Part shown: one piece after another, positions 34,634 to 43,050 of the stretch | Layout of the letters: every line of letters starts with the position of its first letter | How positions within the stretch are numbered: the stretch's first letter is position 1 | Assembly (NCBI GenBank): GCA_022844275.1 | Contig: JALHMB010000006.1 | Location: 124,001 to 188,000, forward strand | DNA: 64,000 nucleotides | Direction: 5' to 3' | Source of the DNA: Hyphomicrobiaceae bacterium | GTDB lineage: Bacteria > Pseudomonadota > Alphaproteobacteria > Rhizobiales > Hyphomicrobiaceae | Made by a program: the position numbers and the translations under genes | Notes under the pieces: generated by a model | Told to the model about the DNA's origin: nothing | The model's database searches: none | Seen by the model: only the letters and a program-made list of their open reading frames with translations

Positions 34634-36280
34634 TCACTTACCAAGGATCGCGTTGAGGCTGGTCTTCACCTCAATCATGAATGGCTCATCTGCGGCCAAG
34701 CCCTCCTGAAGCACCGCTTTGATGTCGGTGGCTCGGCTCAACACGCGCCCACGCATTCCGAATGCTGCTGCAAGAGCGACGAAATCGGGATTCCTCAGGT
34801 TCGTCGCCACCGCGCGGCCAGGGAATTCTCGCTCCTGATGAACGCGGATCGAGCCGTAGCTAGCATTGTTCGCGATGATGAAAAGAATTGGCAGCCGCCG
34901 CTCGACGGCGAGAATCATCTCATTGCCCGTCATGAGGAAACCGCCGTCGCCGACCATGCAGACGACTTTCGACTTCGGCAGACGCAATTGCGCCGCAAGC
35001 GCGGATGGAACACCGTACCCCATTGCACCCGCAAGCGGACTGAGCATCCTCTGCGGCGGTGTGTACCGCGCGTATCGGTAGATCGGCACTGTGAACGCGC
35101 CGCCGTCGACGCATAGGACCAGATTTTCGTTGGCCTGCTCCAGAGTCTCACGAACGACATCGCTGAACTCGATGCCATCAGATGGCTGCCGACGAGGCCA
35201 GGCATTGTTCTCCTCATACAGGCGCTGCAACGATTTGGACCATTGCGTAAAGTCGGGAGGACCTTCCGGACCTGTCGCTGCGATCTGGTTTAGAAAACTC
35301 GTCGCATCACAGGCGAGCGACATCGCCGGCGAGAAGTTCCAGGCGACCGCCTCGGTATCTGGATAGCAGTGGATGAGCGTTTGATTGGGAACGGGCAGTC
35401 GCGGAAAGCTGTAGCCTTGCGTGGTGATATCACCCAAGCGCGTACCGACTGCGAGGATCACGTCGCTGCGTTCGAGCTCCCTGAGGAGCGGAGAGGGATA
35501 TCCGTGGCCGAGGTGGCCGAGAAACAGCGGATGGTGGTTCGGAAAGAGATCGTGCCGGCGCAGCGACACCGCGACGGGAATGCGCCAAGCCTCGACGAAT
35601 TTGAGTAGCGCTTGCCTGCCTGCATCCGTTTCCAGTGCGCCGCCGGCAATCAGCAGCGGTCGCTTGGCGGATCTGAGCGCCCGCACGACGGATGCCGTTT
35701 CATCGGCGGTAGGAATGACCTTGCCCACCGAATAGACAACCCGACGCGGCATCGTGACAGTCTGCTGCTGCACATCCTCCGGCAGGACGATCACTACAGG
35801 CCCCGGCGTACCGCTCGTGGCAAGGCGCATGGCCTTCATGAAGGCCTCGGGGATCTGCGCTGGATCGGCAATCTCGCAGACCCACTTCGCCAGCGCGCCA
35901 TACATCTGCCGATAGTCGATCTCCTGAAACGCCGCGCGACCGACATCGCCACGCGCAACCTGCCCGATGATCACGAGAAGAGGTACGGCATCCTGCTGTG
36001 CGAGGTGCAGCGCAATCGTGGCGTTGCTGGCGCCCGGCCCCCGGCTCACCATGAGCACACCTGGCCGCCCTGTGAGGCGACCGTCGGTGCAGGCCATGAA
36101 GCCCGCGCCTGACTCGTGGCGACAGGACACGGCGTCGATCTGCGGAAAATCGTTGAATGCATCCAGCAGCCAGAGAAAACTTTCGCCAGGCACCATGAAG
36201 ACGCGGTCAACGCCGTTGTCGGCGAGGATCTGCAGGACCGCATGAGAAGCGTTAATTTTGGCGTCCGTTGTCATATTCAT
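34634..36280 (-). CDS. ThDP-dependent enzyme, acetolactate synthase/decarboxylase superfamily (paralogue 2)
   Basis: This 548-residue ThDP enzyme closely follows paralogue 1 in layout and in local sequence (CRHESGAGFM with E56, GTRLGDITTQGYSFP, GDGGFLM...IIANNASYG). The two are tandem paralogues from a duplication. ATG 36280 is chosen because it lies seven bases after the hydratase stop; an upstream frame would run far into that gene. Substrate not known; a 2-oxo acid is certain as a class only by family. Confidence 0.88.
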   Translation of the reverse strand: MNMTTDAKINASHAVLQILADNGVDRVFMVPGESFLWLLDAFNDFPQIDAVSCRHESGAGFMACTDGRLTGRPGVLMVSRGPGASNATIALHLAQQDAVPLLVIIGQVARGDVGRAAFQEIDYRQMYGALAKWVCEIADPAQIPEAFMKAMRLATSGTPGPVVIVLPEDVQQQTVTMPRRVVYSVGKVIPTADETASVVRALRSAKRPLLIAGGALETDAGRQALLKFVEAWRIPVAVSLRRHDLFPNHHPLFLGHLGHGYPSPLLRELERSDVILAVGTRLGDITTQGYSFPRLPVPNQTLIHCYPDTEAVAWNFSPAMSLACDATSFLNQIAATGPEGPPDFTQWSKSLQRLYEENNAWPRRQPSDGIEFSDVVRETLEQANENLVLCVDGGAFTVPIYRYARYTPPQRMLSPLAGAMGYGVPSALAAQLRLPKSKVVCMVGDGGFLMTGNEMILAVERRLPILFIIANNASYGSIRVHQEREFPGRAVATNLRNPDFVALAAAFGMRGRVLSRATDIKAVLQEGLAADEPFMIEVKTSLNAILGK

Positions 36281-36287
36281 TCGACTC

Positions 36288-37061
36288 TCATTCGGAGCGG
36301 AACTGAATTTCCACGGCTCCCAAAGCACCAAAATCAGCTCGCACGCAATCGCCGCTGACGACAGCATCCAACCCGGTACAGGTGCCCGTTGAAACGATGG
36401 CCCCATTCCAAAGGCCGAGGCATCGACCTGACAGATGATTTGCAAGCCAGTGCAGCACGTTCAAAGGATCGCCCAGCGCGCGGCTTCCTGTACCACAACC
36501 TTTCGCGACACCATTGATGGTCATGCTGACCGGGTGATCGCGCAAATCCTGCCCTTGGAACGGCACCCAGTGGCCGAGCGCGAGGCCGATATTCACGCCT
36601 CCGTCTGCCGTCGTCAGAAGCCTGCCCTTACCGCTGAGCCCCCCAGAGAACCGAGTACCGACGACCTCGACGGCGCCCGCAAGTTCGCCGATCGCCGCGA
36701 CCACTTCGTCGCGCGTGTACGCTTCATCTCGAGGAGGTAGATCGCTCGCCAACCTGAAAGCAAACTCGCCTTCGACGGCAGGCATGTGGCTTGCGACGAC
36801 CGGGATCTCCACCGGGCTTGCATAAATGTACGGCTGCAAAAGTGCGCCCGCGCCGGGCTCGTTCGTCCCGAGGTGACGCTGCGCTTCCTCGCTCGTCGAA
36901 CCGACTTTGTAGCCCACGCGTGAGCAGCCGCTGAGCGATACAATTGCCTCTTGCACCGCATAGGCATCTGCATTCGTCTTCGGCGTCTCGATGTCTGAGG
37001 CGTTGATCGTGTGGCCGAGATAGCGCGCATCCCAGAGTAGGCGGGCCAATTCCATCGTCAT
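36288..37061 (-). CDS. 2-keto-4-pentenoate hydratase / FAA-family protein
   Basis: The 257-residue protein belongs to the fumarylacetoacetase-like MhpD/DmpH group. It carries the metal-binding acidic pair E97-x-E99 in PAVEGEF, and GYKVG (about residues 50-54) with the conserved lysine. Members hydrate 2-hydroxy-2,4-dienoates to 4-hydroxy-2-oxo acids or decarboxylate oxalocrotonate. The start ATG 37061 overlaps the panB stop by four bases, and it precedes the ThDP pair by seven bases; it is clearly co-translated with both. A meta-cleavage dioxygenase is absent from the window. Confidence 0.85.
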   Translation of the reverse strand: MTMELARLLWDARYLGHTINASDIETPKTNADAYAVQEAIVSLSGCSRVGYKVGSTSEEAQRHLGTNEPGAGALLQPYIYASPVEIPVVASHMPAVEGEFAFRLASDLPPRDEAYTRDEVVAAIGELAGAVEVVGTRFSGGLSGKGRLLTTADGGVNIGLALGHWVPFQGQDLRDHPVSMTINGVAKGCGTGSRALGDPLNVLHWLANHLSGRCLGLWNGAIVSTGTCTGLDAVVSGDCVRADFGALGAVEIQFRSE

Positions 37062-37936
37062 TGCGTTTCTGAACCTCGCGTACCGGATGCCAGAGCACGC
37101 TCCAACTTCTCGAGCTCCGCAGCATTGATGCCGTAGCTGTGCTCGGCATCTGGAAACGTACCCGCGACGACCTCCGCGCAATAGCTCTGGAACGCGCCGC
37201 TGATCTGAGGTGCAAGGTCGACGTAACGCTTGGCGAAGCGCGGAGTGAACTGCTCGAAGAGGCCGAGAATGTCGGCCGAGACGAGACCTTGTCCATCACA
37301 ATGGACGCCGGCGCCATAGCTGATGGTCGGAACTCGCAATCGCTCTGTGATCAACCTTGCAACGTCGCGCGGTACGCACTCGAGAATCACCGCAAAAGCA
37401 CCGGCGGCTTCCAATGCCATTGCATCCTCGACGAGGCGCATCGCGGCGCCAGCATCACCGCCTTGCACCTTTAGGCCGCCGAGTTGTGCCGCACTTTGCG
37501 GCGTCAACCCAATATGACCGATCACCGGGATGCCCGCGTTGTAGATAGCGGCGAGTGTCGGCACTATCGTACGGCCACCCTCGACCTTGACGGCATCCGC
37601 GCCCGCTTCCTTGAGGAACCGACCGGCGTTCCGTACGGCTTCCTCGATCGAGACCTGATACGACATGAAGGGCATGTCGGCGACGACCATGGCGCGCTTT
37701 GCAGCCCGCGACACCGCGCGCGTATGGTGGAGCATCTCGTCCAATGTGACGGCTACCGTGCTGTCGTAACCGAGCGCCGTCATCGCAAGGGAGTCGCCGA
37801 CCAGGATCGTGTCGAGACCGGCGCGGTCGGCCAAAAGCGCGATGGCATAGTCATAGATGCTGAGCATCGTGATTTTCCGCTTCTCCTCCTTCTGTTTCTG
37901 GAGGTGAGCGGGCAAGACCTTCCTGACTGCGTTCAT
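37058..37936 (-). CDS. panB: 3-methyl-2-oxobutanoate hydroxymethyltransferase family (PanB)
   Basis: The 292-residue protein matches PanB in length and sequence: KITMLSIYDY (residues 21-30), VGDSL with Asp48, ADMPFMSYQ with Asp87, KVEGG with Glu119, HIGLTPQ (141-147) and LECVP with the catalytic Glu186. These are the metal-binding and catalytic positions of E. coli PanB, shifted by three to five residues. The known reaction transfers a hydroxymethyl group from methylene-THF to 2-oxoisovalerate. PanC is not nearby; instead the gene sits in a catabolic cluster, overlapping a hydratase gene. The protein may therefore act as an aldolase on another 2-oxo acid. Confidence 0.88.
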   Translation of the reverse strand: MNAVRKVLPAHLQKQKEEKRKITMLSIYDYAIALLADRAGLDTILVGDSLAMTALGYDSTVAVTLDEMLHHTRAVSRAAKRAMVVADMPFMSYQVSIEEAVRNAGRFLKEAGADAVKVEGGRTIVPTLAAIYNAGIPVIGHIGLTPQSAAQLGGLKVQGGDAGAAMRLVEDAMALEAAGAFAVILECVPRDVARLITERLRVPTISYGAGVHCDGQGLVSADILGLFEQFTPRFAKRYVDLAPQISGAFQSYCAEVVAGTFPDAEHSYGINAAELEKLERALASGTRGSETQ

Positions 37937-37978
37937 GTGGATCTCCGGAGAGCGTAGAAACGCCCATGTCGCTTGCGG

Positions 37979-38683
37979 TCAGCTCATGTAGTGCCGAAAC
38001 AGCTCAGTATGATCGACAATGTCCGACGCGGCCGCGGAGTGGACGATGGCACCGTTTTTGAGGACGTAGGCGTGATCGGCGATTTCGAGCGCCATCGTCT
38101 TCTGCTCCACGAGCAGAACCGAGATGCCGCTACGGGCGAGGCCCGCGAGCGCACCAAGGATCCTCTGTACCATCTGCGGCGCCAGTCCCAGTGACGGCTC
38201 GTCGAGCATGAGCAGCTTGGGGGCCATCATCAGCCCGCGCGACACGGCCAGCATTTGTTGCTCGCCGCCCGACAGCGAGCCGCCGGCCAGACTGCGGCGC
38301 GTCTTGAGCACCGGGAATCGCTCGTATTCGGCTTCGAGCCGGCGCGCGATGGTCTCCTGCGTGATGCCGGGCAGGTGCGATGCGCCGATGACGAGATTTT
38401 CCTCGACCGTGAGCGTGGGAATGATCTGCCGCCCTTGCGGTACGTGCACCAAACCCGAGCGGGCAAGCTCATGGGCCGGCTGGCCCGCAATCGATTTTGA
38501 ATCGAACAGCAGATTTCCGCTCCAAAGGGGTACCAGTCCGGAGATCACCCGCAGCAGCGTCGTCTTACCGGCCCCGTTGGCGCCGAGAACGAGGACGAGC
38601 TTGCCCGGCTCGACGCTGATATCCACATCGCGCAGGATCTGCACGCGATCGATGCCGGCGCATACCTTCTCGAGCGCGATCAT
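37979..38683 (-). CDS. livF: branched-chain amino acid-type ABC transporter ATPase LivF
   Basis: This 234-residue ATPase is of LivF type, with Walker A GANGAGKTT (residues 34-42), signature LSGGEQQM (about 136-143), Walker B LLMLDEPSLGLAP and the switch His replaced by Gln in LLVEQKT, as usual for LivF. It starts at ATG 38683 in a four-base ATGA overlap with the LivM-LivG fusion gene. PanB follows after 42 bases. Confidence 0.92.
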   Translation of the reverse strand: MIALEKVCAGIDRVQILRDVDISVEPGKLVLVLGANGAGKTTLLRVISGLVPLWSGNLLFDSKSIAGQPAHELARSGLVHVPQGRQIIPTLTVEENLVIGASHLPGITQETIARRLEAEYERFPVLKTRRSLAGGSLSGGEQQMLAVSRGLMMAPKLLMLDEPSLGLAPQMVQRILGALAGLARSGISVLLVEQKTMALEIADHAYVLKNGAIVHSAAASDIVDHTELFRHYMS

Positions 38684-40500
38684 GACGCCGCCTCCAGCTT
38701 GCCCGCGGATTGTTCGAGCGAGCCGCCGAGATAGGCTTCCACGACGCGAGGATCTTTCTGGACCTGCTCGGGTGCACCCTGCGCAATCCTCTCGCCGTAG
38801 TCGAGTACCGTCACGCGGTCGGCGAGCTTCATGACGAACTCCATGTTGTGCTCGACCAGCAGGATCGACGTGCCGCTATCGCGGATCCGGCGAATGACGT
38901 CGGCAATCTCCTGCGCTTCGCGGTCGTTCAGGCCGGCGACCGGCTCGTCCAGGAGCATCACGGCCGGCTCCTCGGCGATAGCGCGGGCCAGCTCCGCGAG
39001 CTTGCGATGACCATATGGCAAGTCCTCGGGGCGAGCCGCCGCCAAGTGGGCCATGCCGAATTGCTGCAGGAGAGCGAGTGCGCGCGCGCGTTCTTCGGCC
39101 TCGAACGACGACGACAGCAGCCACGAGGAGAAATCCCCAACGATCGACCGGTTCGAGCGAATGCCGAGCTGGACGTTCTCCATGACCGTCAGGCTGCTCA
39201 CGAGCTGCAGGTTCTGGAACGTGCGGGCCAATCCCATGTGCGCCCGCGCGTGCGCCGGCAATCCCGTCACGTCGCGGCCATTGAGGAGAATGCAGCCGGA
39301 ATCCGCCCGATAGAGACCGCTGACGCAGTTGATCAGTGTCGACTTGCCCGCTCCATTGGGGCCGATGAGCGCGTGCACAGTGCCGCGCTCGATCGACAGC
39401 GAAACGTCTCTCACGGCGACAACACCGCCATAACGCTTAGTCAGGTTCTCGACGACGAGCGTCGGGCCGTTGGAGGGTGGCGCCGCCGGCAGTGCGACTG
39501 GTCGATCCGGCATGGCCGTCGGCGTCTCGGGGCCTGCACCGGTGCGCCCGAACAGGAATTTTCCAGCCTGCTGAACCAATCCGATCGCCCCCTGGGGGAA
39601 GAGCAGCAGGACCGTCAGGAGAATGAACCCGTTGATCATGAACGACACGTCGTAGAGCGAGGCGATCAGCTCCGCGATCATGAGCGTGATCAACGTGCCG
39701 ATCAGCGGGCCATAGGATGTGCCGAGACCGCCGATGACGGTCGCGATCAGCATGGTCAGCGTCAGGTTCAGCGTAAACGCGTCGCTGTTGATGTAGGCAT
39801 TCTGGTGCGTGAAGAAAGCGCCAGCGGTGCCCGCTGCCAGCGAACTCACGGCGAACACGACCGTACGCCAGGCGGGGACGTTGATGCCCGCAGTGCGCGC
39901 GGCGCTCTCGTTTTCCTTCAGCGCCAGCAGATTGCGGCGAATGCGCGAGTTCATCACGTAGTCGCTCGCAATCTGCACGGCGAGATAGACCGCGCCGACC
40001 ACCCATAGGTAATAGGTCTTGCCCATGGTCGATGAGCCGAAGTCGAGGCCCGGAATGCCGTAGACGCCCATCGTGCCGCCGGTCAGGTCGACCCATCGCT
40101 GCGTCGCGATCTCGACCATGAAGCCAAATGCGAGCGTTGCCATCGCGAGATAGAGGCCGCGCGTCCGCAACGCGACCAGCCCCACCAGGCAGCCCGCGAC
40201 GCCTGCTAGAGCGATGCCGGCGATCATCGCCGCGGCAATGGGCCAGTCGAGCTTTGCCGTCAGCAAGGCTGACCCGTATGCGCCGATTGCATAGAAGCCG
40301 GCCTGCCCCATCGACATCTGGCCGGAAAGGCCAAGCAACAGATTGAGGCCGATTACCGCGATCGTCGTGTACAGCAGCGTTTGCGCGAGATGGATGTGGA
40401 AGGTATTGCTGATGAGCAGTGGAAAGACAGCGATCGCCACGGCCATAGCCGCATAGGCGCCGTTGCGAAGCCAGGGACTGTTGTGCGTTTCAACGGACAT
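38680..40500 (-). CDS. livMG: LivM-LivG fusion: permease and ATPase of a branched-chain amino acid-type ABC transporter
   Basis: The 606-residue polypeptide combines two subunits that are usually separate. Residues 1-315 form a LivM permease with about eight to ten membrane segments and a family-typical NLLLGLSGQMSMGQAGFYAI stretch; residues about 345-590 form a LivG ATPase with Walker A GPNGAGKST, signature LPYGHRKLAELARAI and Walker B VMLLDEPVAGLN. A proline-rich linker (about 322-345) joins them. The reading frame is continuous, so the fusion is genuine. It overlaps livH by 11 bases and livF by four. Confidence 0.9.
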   Translation of the reverse strand: MSVETHNSPWLRNGAYAAMAVAIAVFPLLISNTFHIHLAQTLLYTTIAVIGLNLLLGLSGQMSMGQAGFYAIGAYGSALLTAKLDWPIAAAMIAGIALAGVAGCLVGLVALRTRGLYLAMATLAFGFMVEIATQRWVDLTGGTMGVYGIPGLDFGSSTMGKTYYLWVVGAVYLAVQIASDYVMNSRIRRNLLALKENESAARTAGINVPAWRTVVFAVSSLAAGTAGAFFTHQNAYINSDAFTLNLTLTMLIATVIGGLGTSYGPLIGTLITLMIAELIASLYDVSFMINGFILLTVLLLFPQGAIGLVQQAGKFLFGRTGAGPETPTAMPDRPVALPAAPPSNGPTLVVENLTKRYGGVVAVRDVSLSIERGTVHALIGPNGAGKSTLINCVSGLYRADSGCILLNGRDVTGLPAHARAHMGLARTFQNLQLVSSLTVMENVQLGIRSNRSIVGDFSSWLLSSSFEAEERARALALLQQFGMAHLAAARPEDLPYGHRKLAELARAIAEEPAVMLLDEPVAGLNDREAQEIADVIRRIRDSGTSILLVEHNMEFVMKLADRVTVLDYGERIAQGAPEQVQKDPRVVEAYLGGSLEQSAGKLEAAS

Positions 40501-41389
40501 CGGTCTTGGCCTCCCCGAAGAGCCCGCTCGGCTTGATCACGAGGAGTGCCATGACAAGAAGGAGCGGATAGAGGTCGCCGAATGCCGAGTTGACGTAGTT
40601 CGAGAAGCTTTCCGCCACGCCGAACAGGATGGCGCCGACCAGCACGCCCAGCGGGTTTGCGAAACCACCGAGCGAGGCCACGGCGAACGCCTTGACCGTG
40701 AACACTAGGCCCATGTGCGGCTGAACCGTCACGATGGGCCCGACCAGCACGCCGGAGATCGCAGCGAGAACGGACGCCATGACGAACACCAGCACGACCG
40801 TGCGGCGCACGTCTATGCCGAGCAGTGCTGCAGTATCGGGGCTGAAGGCGACCGCATAGATGGCTCGGCCCTGCCTGGTGCGATAGAGCAACGCGTAGAA
40901 GAGCAAGATCACAGCCAGCGCCGCGACGATCACCAGCAGCTCCTCGACGAAGACTCCGGCGCCGAAGACCTGCACGACGTTTTGGCGATTGGCGGAGAAG
41001 AGCGGTGGAGAATATTGCGATGATTTTCCCCACAGGAGCGTAACGACGTTCTGAATGATGAGCGCGACACCCATCGTCGTCAGCACCCAGGAGTATTGGC
41101 CTCCAACCAGCGCCCGCATCCGGTCGAGCGGCCGTATCGCGAACCGCTCTAGGCCCCAACCCATCAACGCCAGGACGACGAGGACCACCACCATCACCAA
41201 CAGCACCGGAACCCCCGCCAGCAGCAGGGCCATGCTTAGATAGGCGGCGAACATCAGGAAGTCGCCCTGACCGAAATTCAACCGCGTCGTCGCAAGGTGC
41301 GCGATGAACAGCCCGGTGGCGGTGAGAGCATAGATTGCCCCCATCGCCAGTCCGCTCAACAAAAGCTGGACGAAATTCGCAGCCGACAT
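40490..41389 (-). CDS. livH: branched-chain amino acid-type ABC transporter permease LivH
   Basis: The 299-residue permease has about eight membrane segments and the typical N-terminal start LLLSGLAMGAIYALTATGL. It pairs with the LivM half of the downstream fusion. Translation starts at ATG 41389, 56 bases after the binding-protein gene. Confidence 0.92.
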   Translation of the reverse strand: MSAANFVQLLLSGLAMGAIYALTATGLFIAHLATTRLNFGQGDFLMFAAYLSMALLLAGVPVLLVMVVVLVVLALMGWGLERFAIRPLDRMRALVGGQYSWVLTTMGVALIIQNVVTLLWGKSSQYSPPLFSANRQNVVQVFGAGVFVEELLVIVAALAVILLFYALLYRTRQGRAIYAVAFSPDTAALLGIDVRRTVVLVFVMASVLAAISGVLVGPIVTVQPHMGLVFTVKAFAVASLGGFANPLGVLVGAILFGVAESFSNYVNSAFGDLYPLLLVMALLVIKPSGLFGEAKTDVR

Positions 41390-41445
41390 GGGCGGGCAAT
41401 GCTCCGTTAGAGTTCAGCAGCGATGGTGACGCCAGCCGATGCGGA

Positions 41446-42582
41446 TCAGTACTTCAGGCGGACGACCTGCCCGCTCTTCCAGACACCGAGGAACACGTGC
41501 TCCCGGTCGAGGCACTCATGGTCCTTCGGTCCGAACGGCTTTTCGGGCGTCGCCGAGATCGCCTTGATGCCGTCGACGCTTTCGAGCGCGTCACGCACGC
41601 CTTTGGGATCGATGGTTTTTGCCGTATCGAGCGCTCTCAGCACGACCTGCCCCGCGTCATAGCCGAGCGCAGCAATAACCGGCCAGCGGAAGGCCTTGCC
41701 GTATTCCGTCTCCATGCGCGCGACAAAGGCCTTGGAGCCGTCAAGTGCCATGTCGAGCGCCTGCCCCATGACGGTCCCCTCGATCTCCTTCTGACCGACG
41801 ATCTGGAGAACCTTCATCGATGAAAGCCCCCAGTTGCCGGCAATGGTCGGGCGATAGTCGAGCTTCGACATAGGCCGATAGATCAGCTCGAAGGACTCGT
41901 GGAAGTTCAGCACGAGCTCGGCGCCTGCCTCCTTCATCTTCAGCAGCTGAGGCGTGAGGTCGCTGACATTGGGCGCCGCAGATTCAACCGCAACGAGCTG
42001 GACATTGCGCGCCTTGAGACCTTCCTGGATCTCCTTGGCCGCGAAGACGGCATAGCCCGTCGTCGAGTGCACTAGGCCGATCTTCTTGAAGGTCTTGGTG
42101 CCCCAGTCGAGCATGCTCTCGATCTGGAATTTCTCCACCATCGAGCAGCGGAAGATGTAGCTCGGGCTCTGGTCGATGAATTGCGCTGTGATGTTCGTGG
42201 CGATCGACGGGCCGGCCACGAGCGGCACGCCAGCCTTCTGCATGATTGGCGCAAATGCCAGCACGTTGCCGCTCGAGACAGTGCCGATGATCACCGGCAC
42301 CTTGTCGTTCTGCATTAATCGCTGAACCAGCGACACAGCCTTCTGAGGGTTGGCTTCGTCGTCATAGACGACGAGCTCGATCTTGTGCTTGCCGCCTTTG
42401 GCCTCGTAGTCCTTCACGGCGAGCTTGATGCCCTGCAGGTAAGACTCGCCGAAGTCCGTAATCGCCGGCGGACCGCTGAGGCCCTGGACAACACCGATCT
42501 TGACGTTCTCCGCCGATGCGCTCCCGATCGAAAGCGCAAGCGTCGTGAGCAGCGCGAGAGCGCCGCTGTGCTTGATAGCCAT
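41446..42582 (-). CDS. livK: ABC transporter substrate-binding protein, LivK type
   Basis: The 378-residue periplasmic protein has a signal peptide (about residues 1-24) and a type I periplasmic-binding fold of the leucine/isoleucine/valine-binding family, beginning ENVKIGVVQGLSGP. Such proteins bind amino acids, but in degradative clusters many bind aromatic or other organic acids. ATG 42582 follows AGGAGG. The gene follows the DUF35 gene after 120 bases; a shared transcript is probable. Confidence 0.9.
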   Translation of the reverse strand: MAIKHSGALALLTTLALSIGSASAENVKIGVVQGLSGPPAITDFGESYLQGIKLAVKDYEAKGGKHKIELVVYDDEANPQKAVSLVQRLMQNDKVPVIIGTVSSGNVLAFAPIMQKAGVPLVAGPSIATNITAQFIDQSPSYIFRCSMVEKFQIESMLDWGTKTFKKIGLVHSTTGYAVFAAKEIQEGLKARNVQLVAVESAAPNVSDLTPQLLKMKEAGAELVLNFHESFELIYRPMSKLDYRPTIAGNWGLSSMKVLQIVGQKEIEGTVMGQALDMALDGSKAFVARMETEYGKAFRWPVIAALGYDAGQVVLRALDTAKTIDPKGVRDALESVDGIKAISATPEKPFGPKDHECLDREHVFLGVWKSGQVVRLKY

Positions 42583-42702
42583 CTTGTTTCCTCCTGGTTT
42601 GGTCGTGTCTTTTTTGCTTCGCACCGTTATAGGCCGGCGCTGAAGTGGTACGTCCTTAGCTTTCTCCACTCACTCCCAGAAACGTGCCTGATCGATCAGT
42701 CG

Positions 42703-43035
42703 TTAGGCGAGGCGGAATATGGGCACGCCGTTTCTATTCTCCGCCAACACCACGCGAGCACCCAATCGGCCACCTGCATCCATTGCATCGAGGCGGCCAG
42801 TCACCTTGATGCCGGCGTCAAGCTCGACTACGGCGACCGCATAAGCACCCTCCGCACGGAATGCCGCTGGCGGTCGGCGAATGACGGTCCATGAGAGCAA
42901 AGCGCCAGCACCTGACACCTGCTCAGGCGACAGTGCGGATGCATGGCAAGCGGGGCAGATCTCACGCGGTCCCGCGTCCAGTGCGCCGCACGCGCTGCAT
43001 TTCAAGACATCGACGAAGCCTGCTCTTGCGGACAT
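42703..43035 (-). CDS. DUF35 OB-fold protein with zinc ribbon
   Basis: The 110-residue protein has a rubredoxin-like zinc ribbon with four cysteines in two CxxC pairs (C13, C16, C27 and C30) followed by an OB-fold acyl-CoA-associated domain. Such proteins bind SCP2-type thiolases and form complexes such as Ltp2-ChsH2, the aldolase of steroid side-chain breakdown. ATG 43035 follows GGAGC and lies 15 bases behind the thiolase stop, which supports a stable complex with it. Confidence 0.88.
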   Translation of the reverse strand: MSARAGFVDVLKCSACGALDAGPREICPACHASALSPEQVSGAGALLSWTVIRRPPAAFRAEGAYAVAVVELDAGIKVTGRLDAMDAGGRLGARVVLAENRNGVPIFRLA

Positions 43036-43050
43036 TTGTTGCTCCAATCC

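Noticed and set aside
38710-40008. 432-codon plus-strand frame opposite livMG
   Set aside because: The opposite strand encodes a complete LivM-LivG protein with all motifs; this frame has none.
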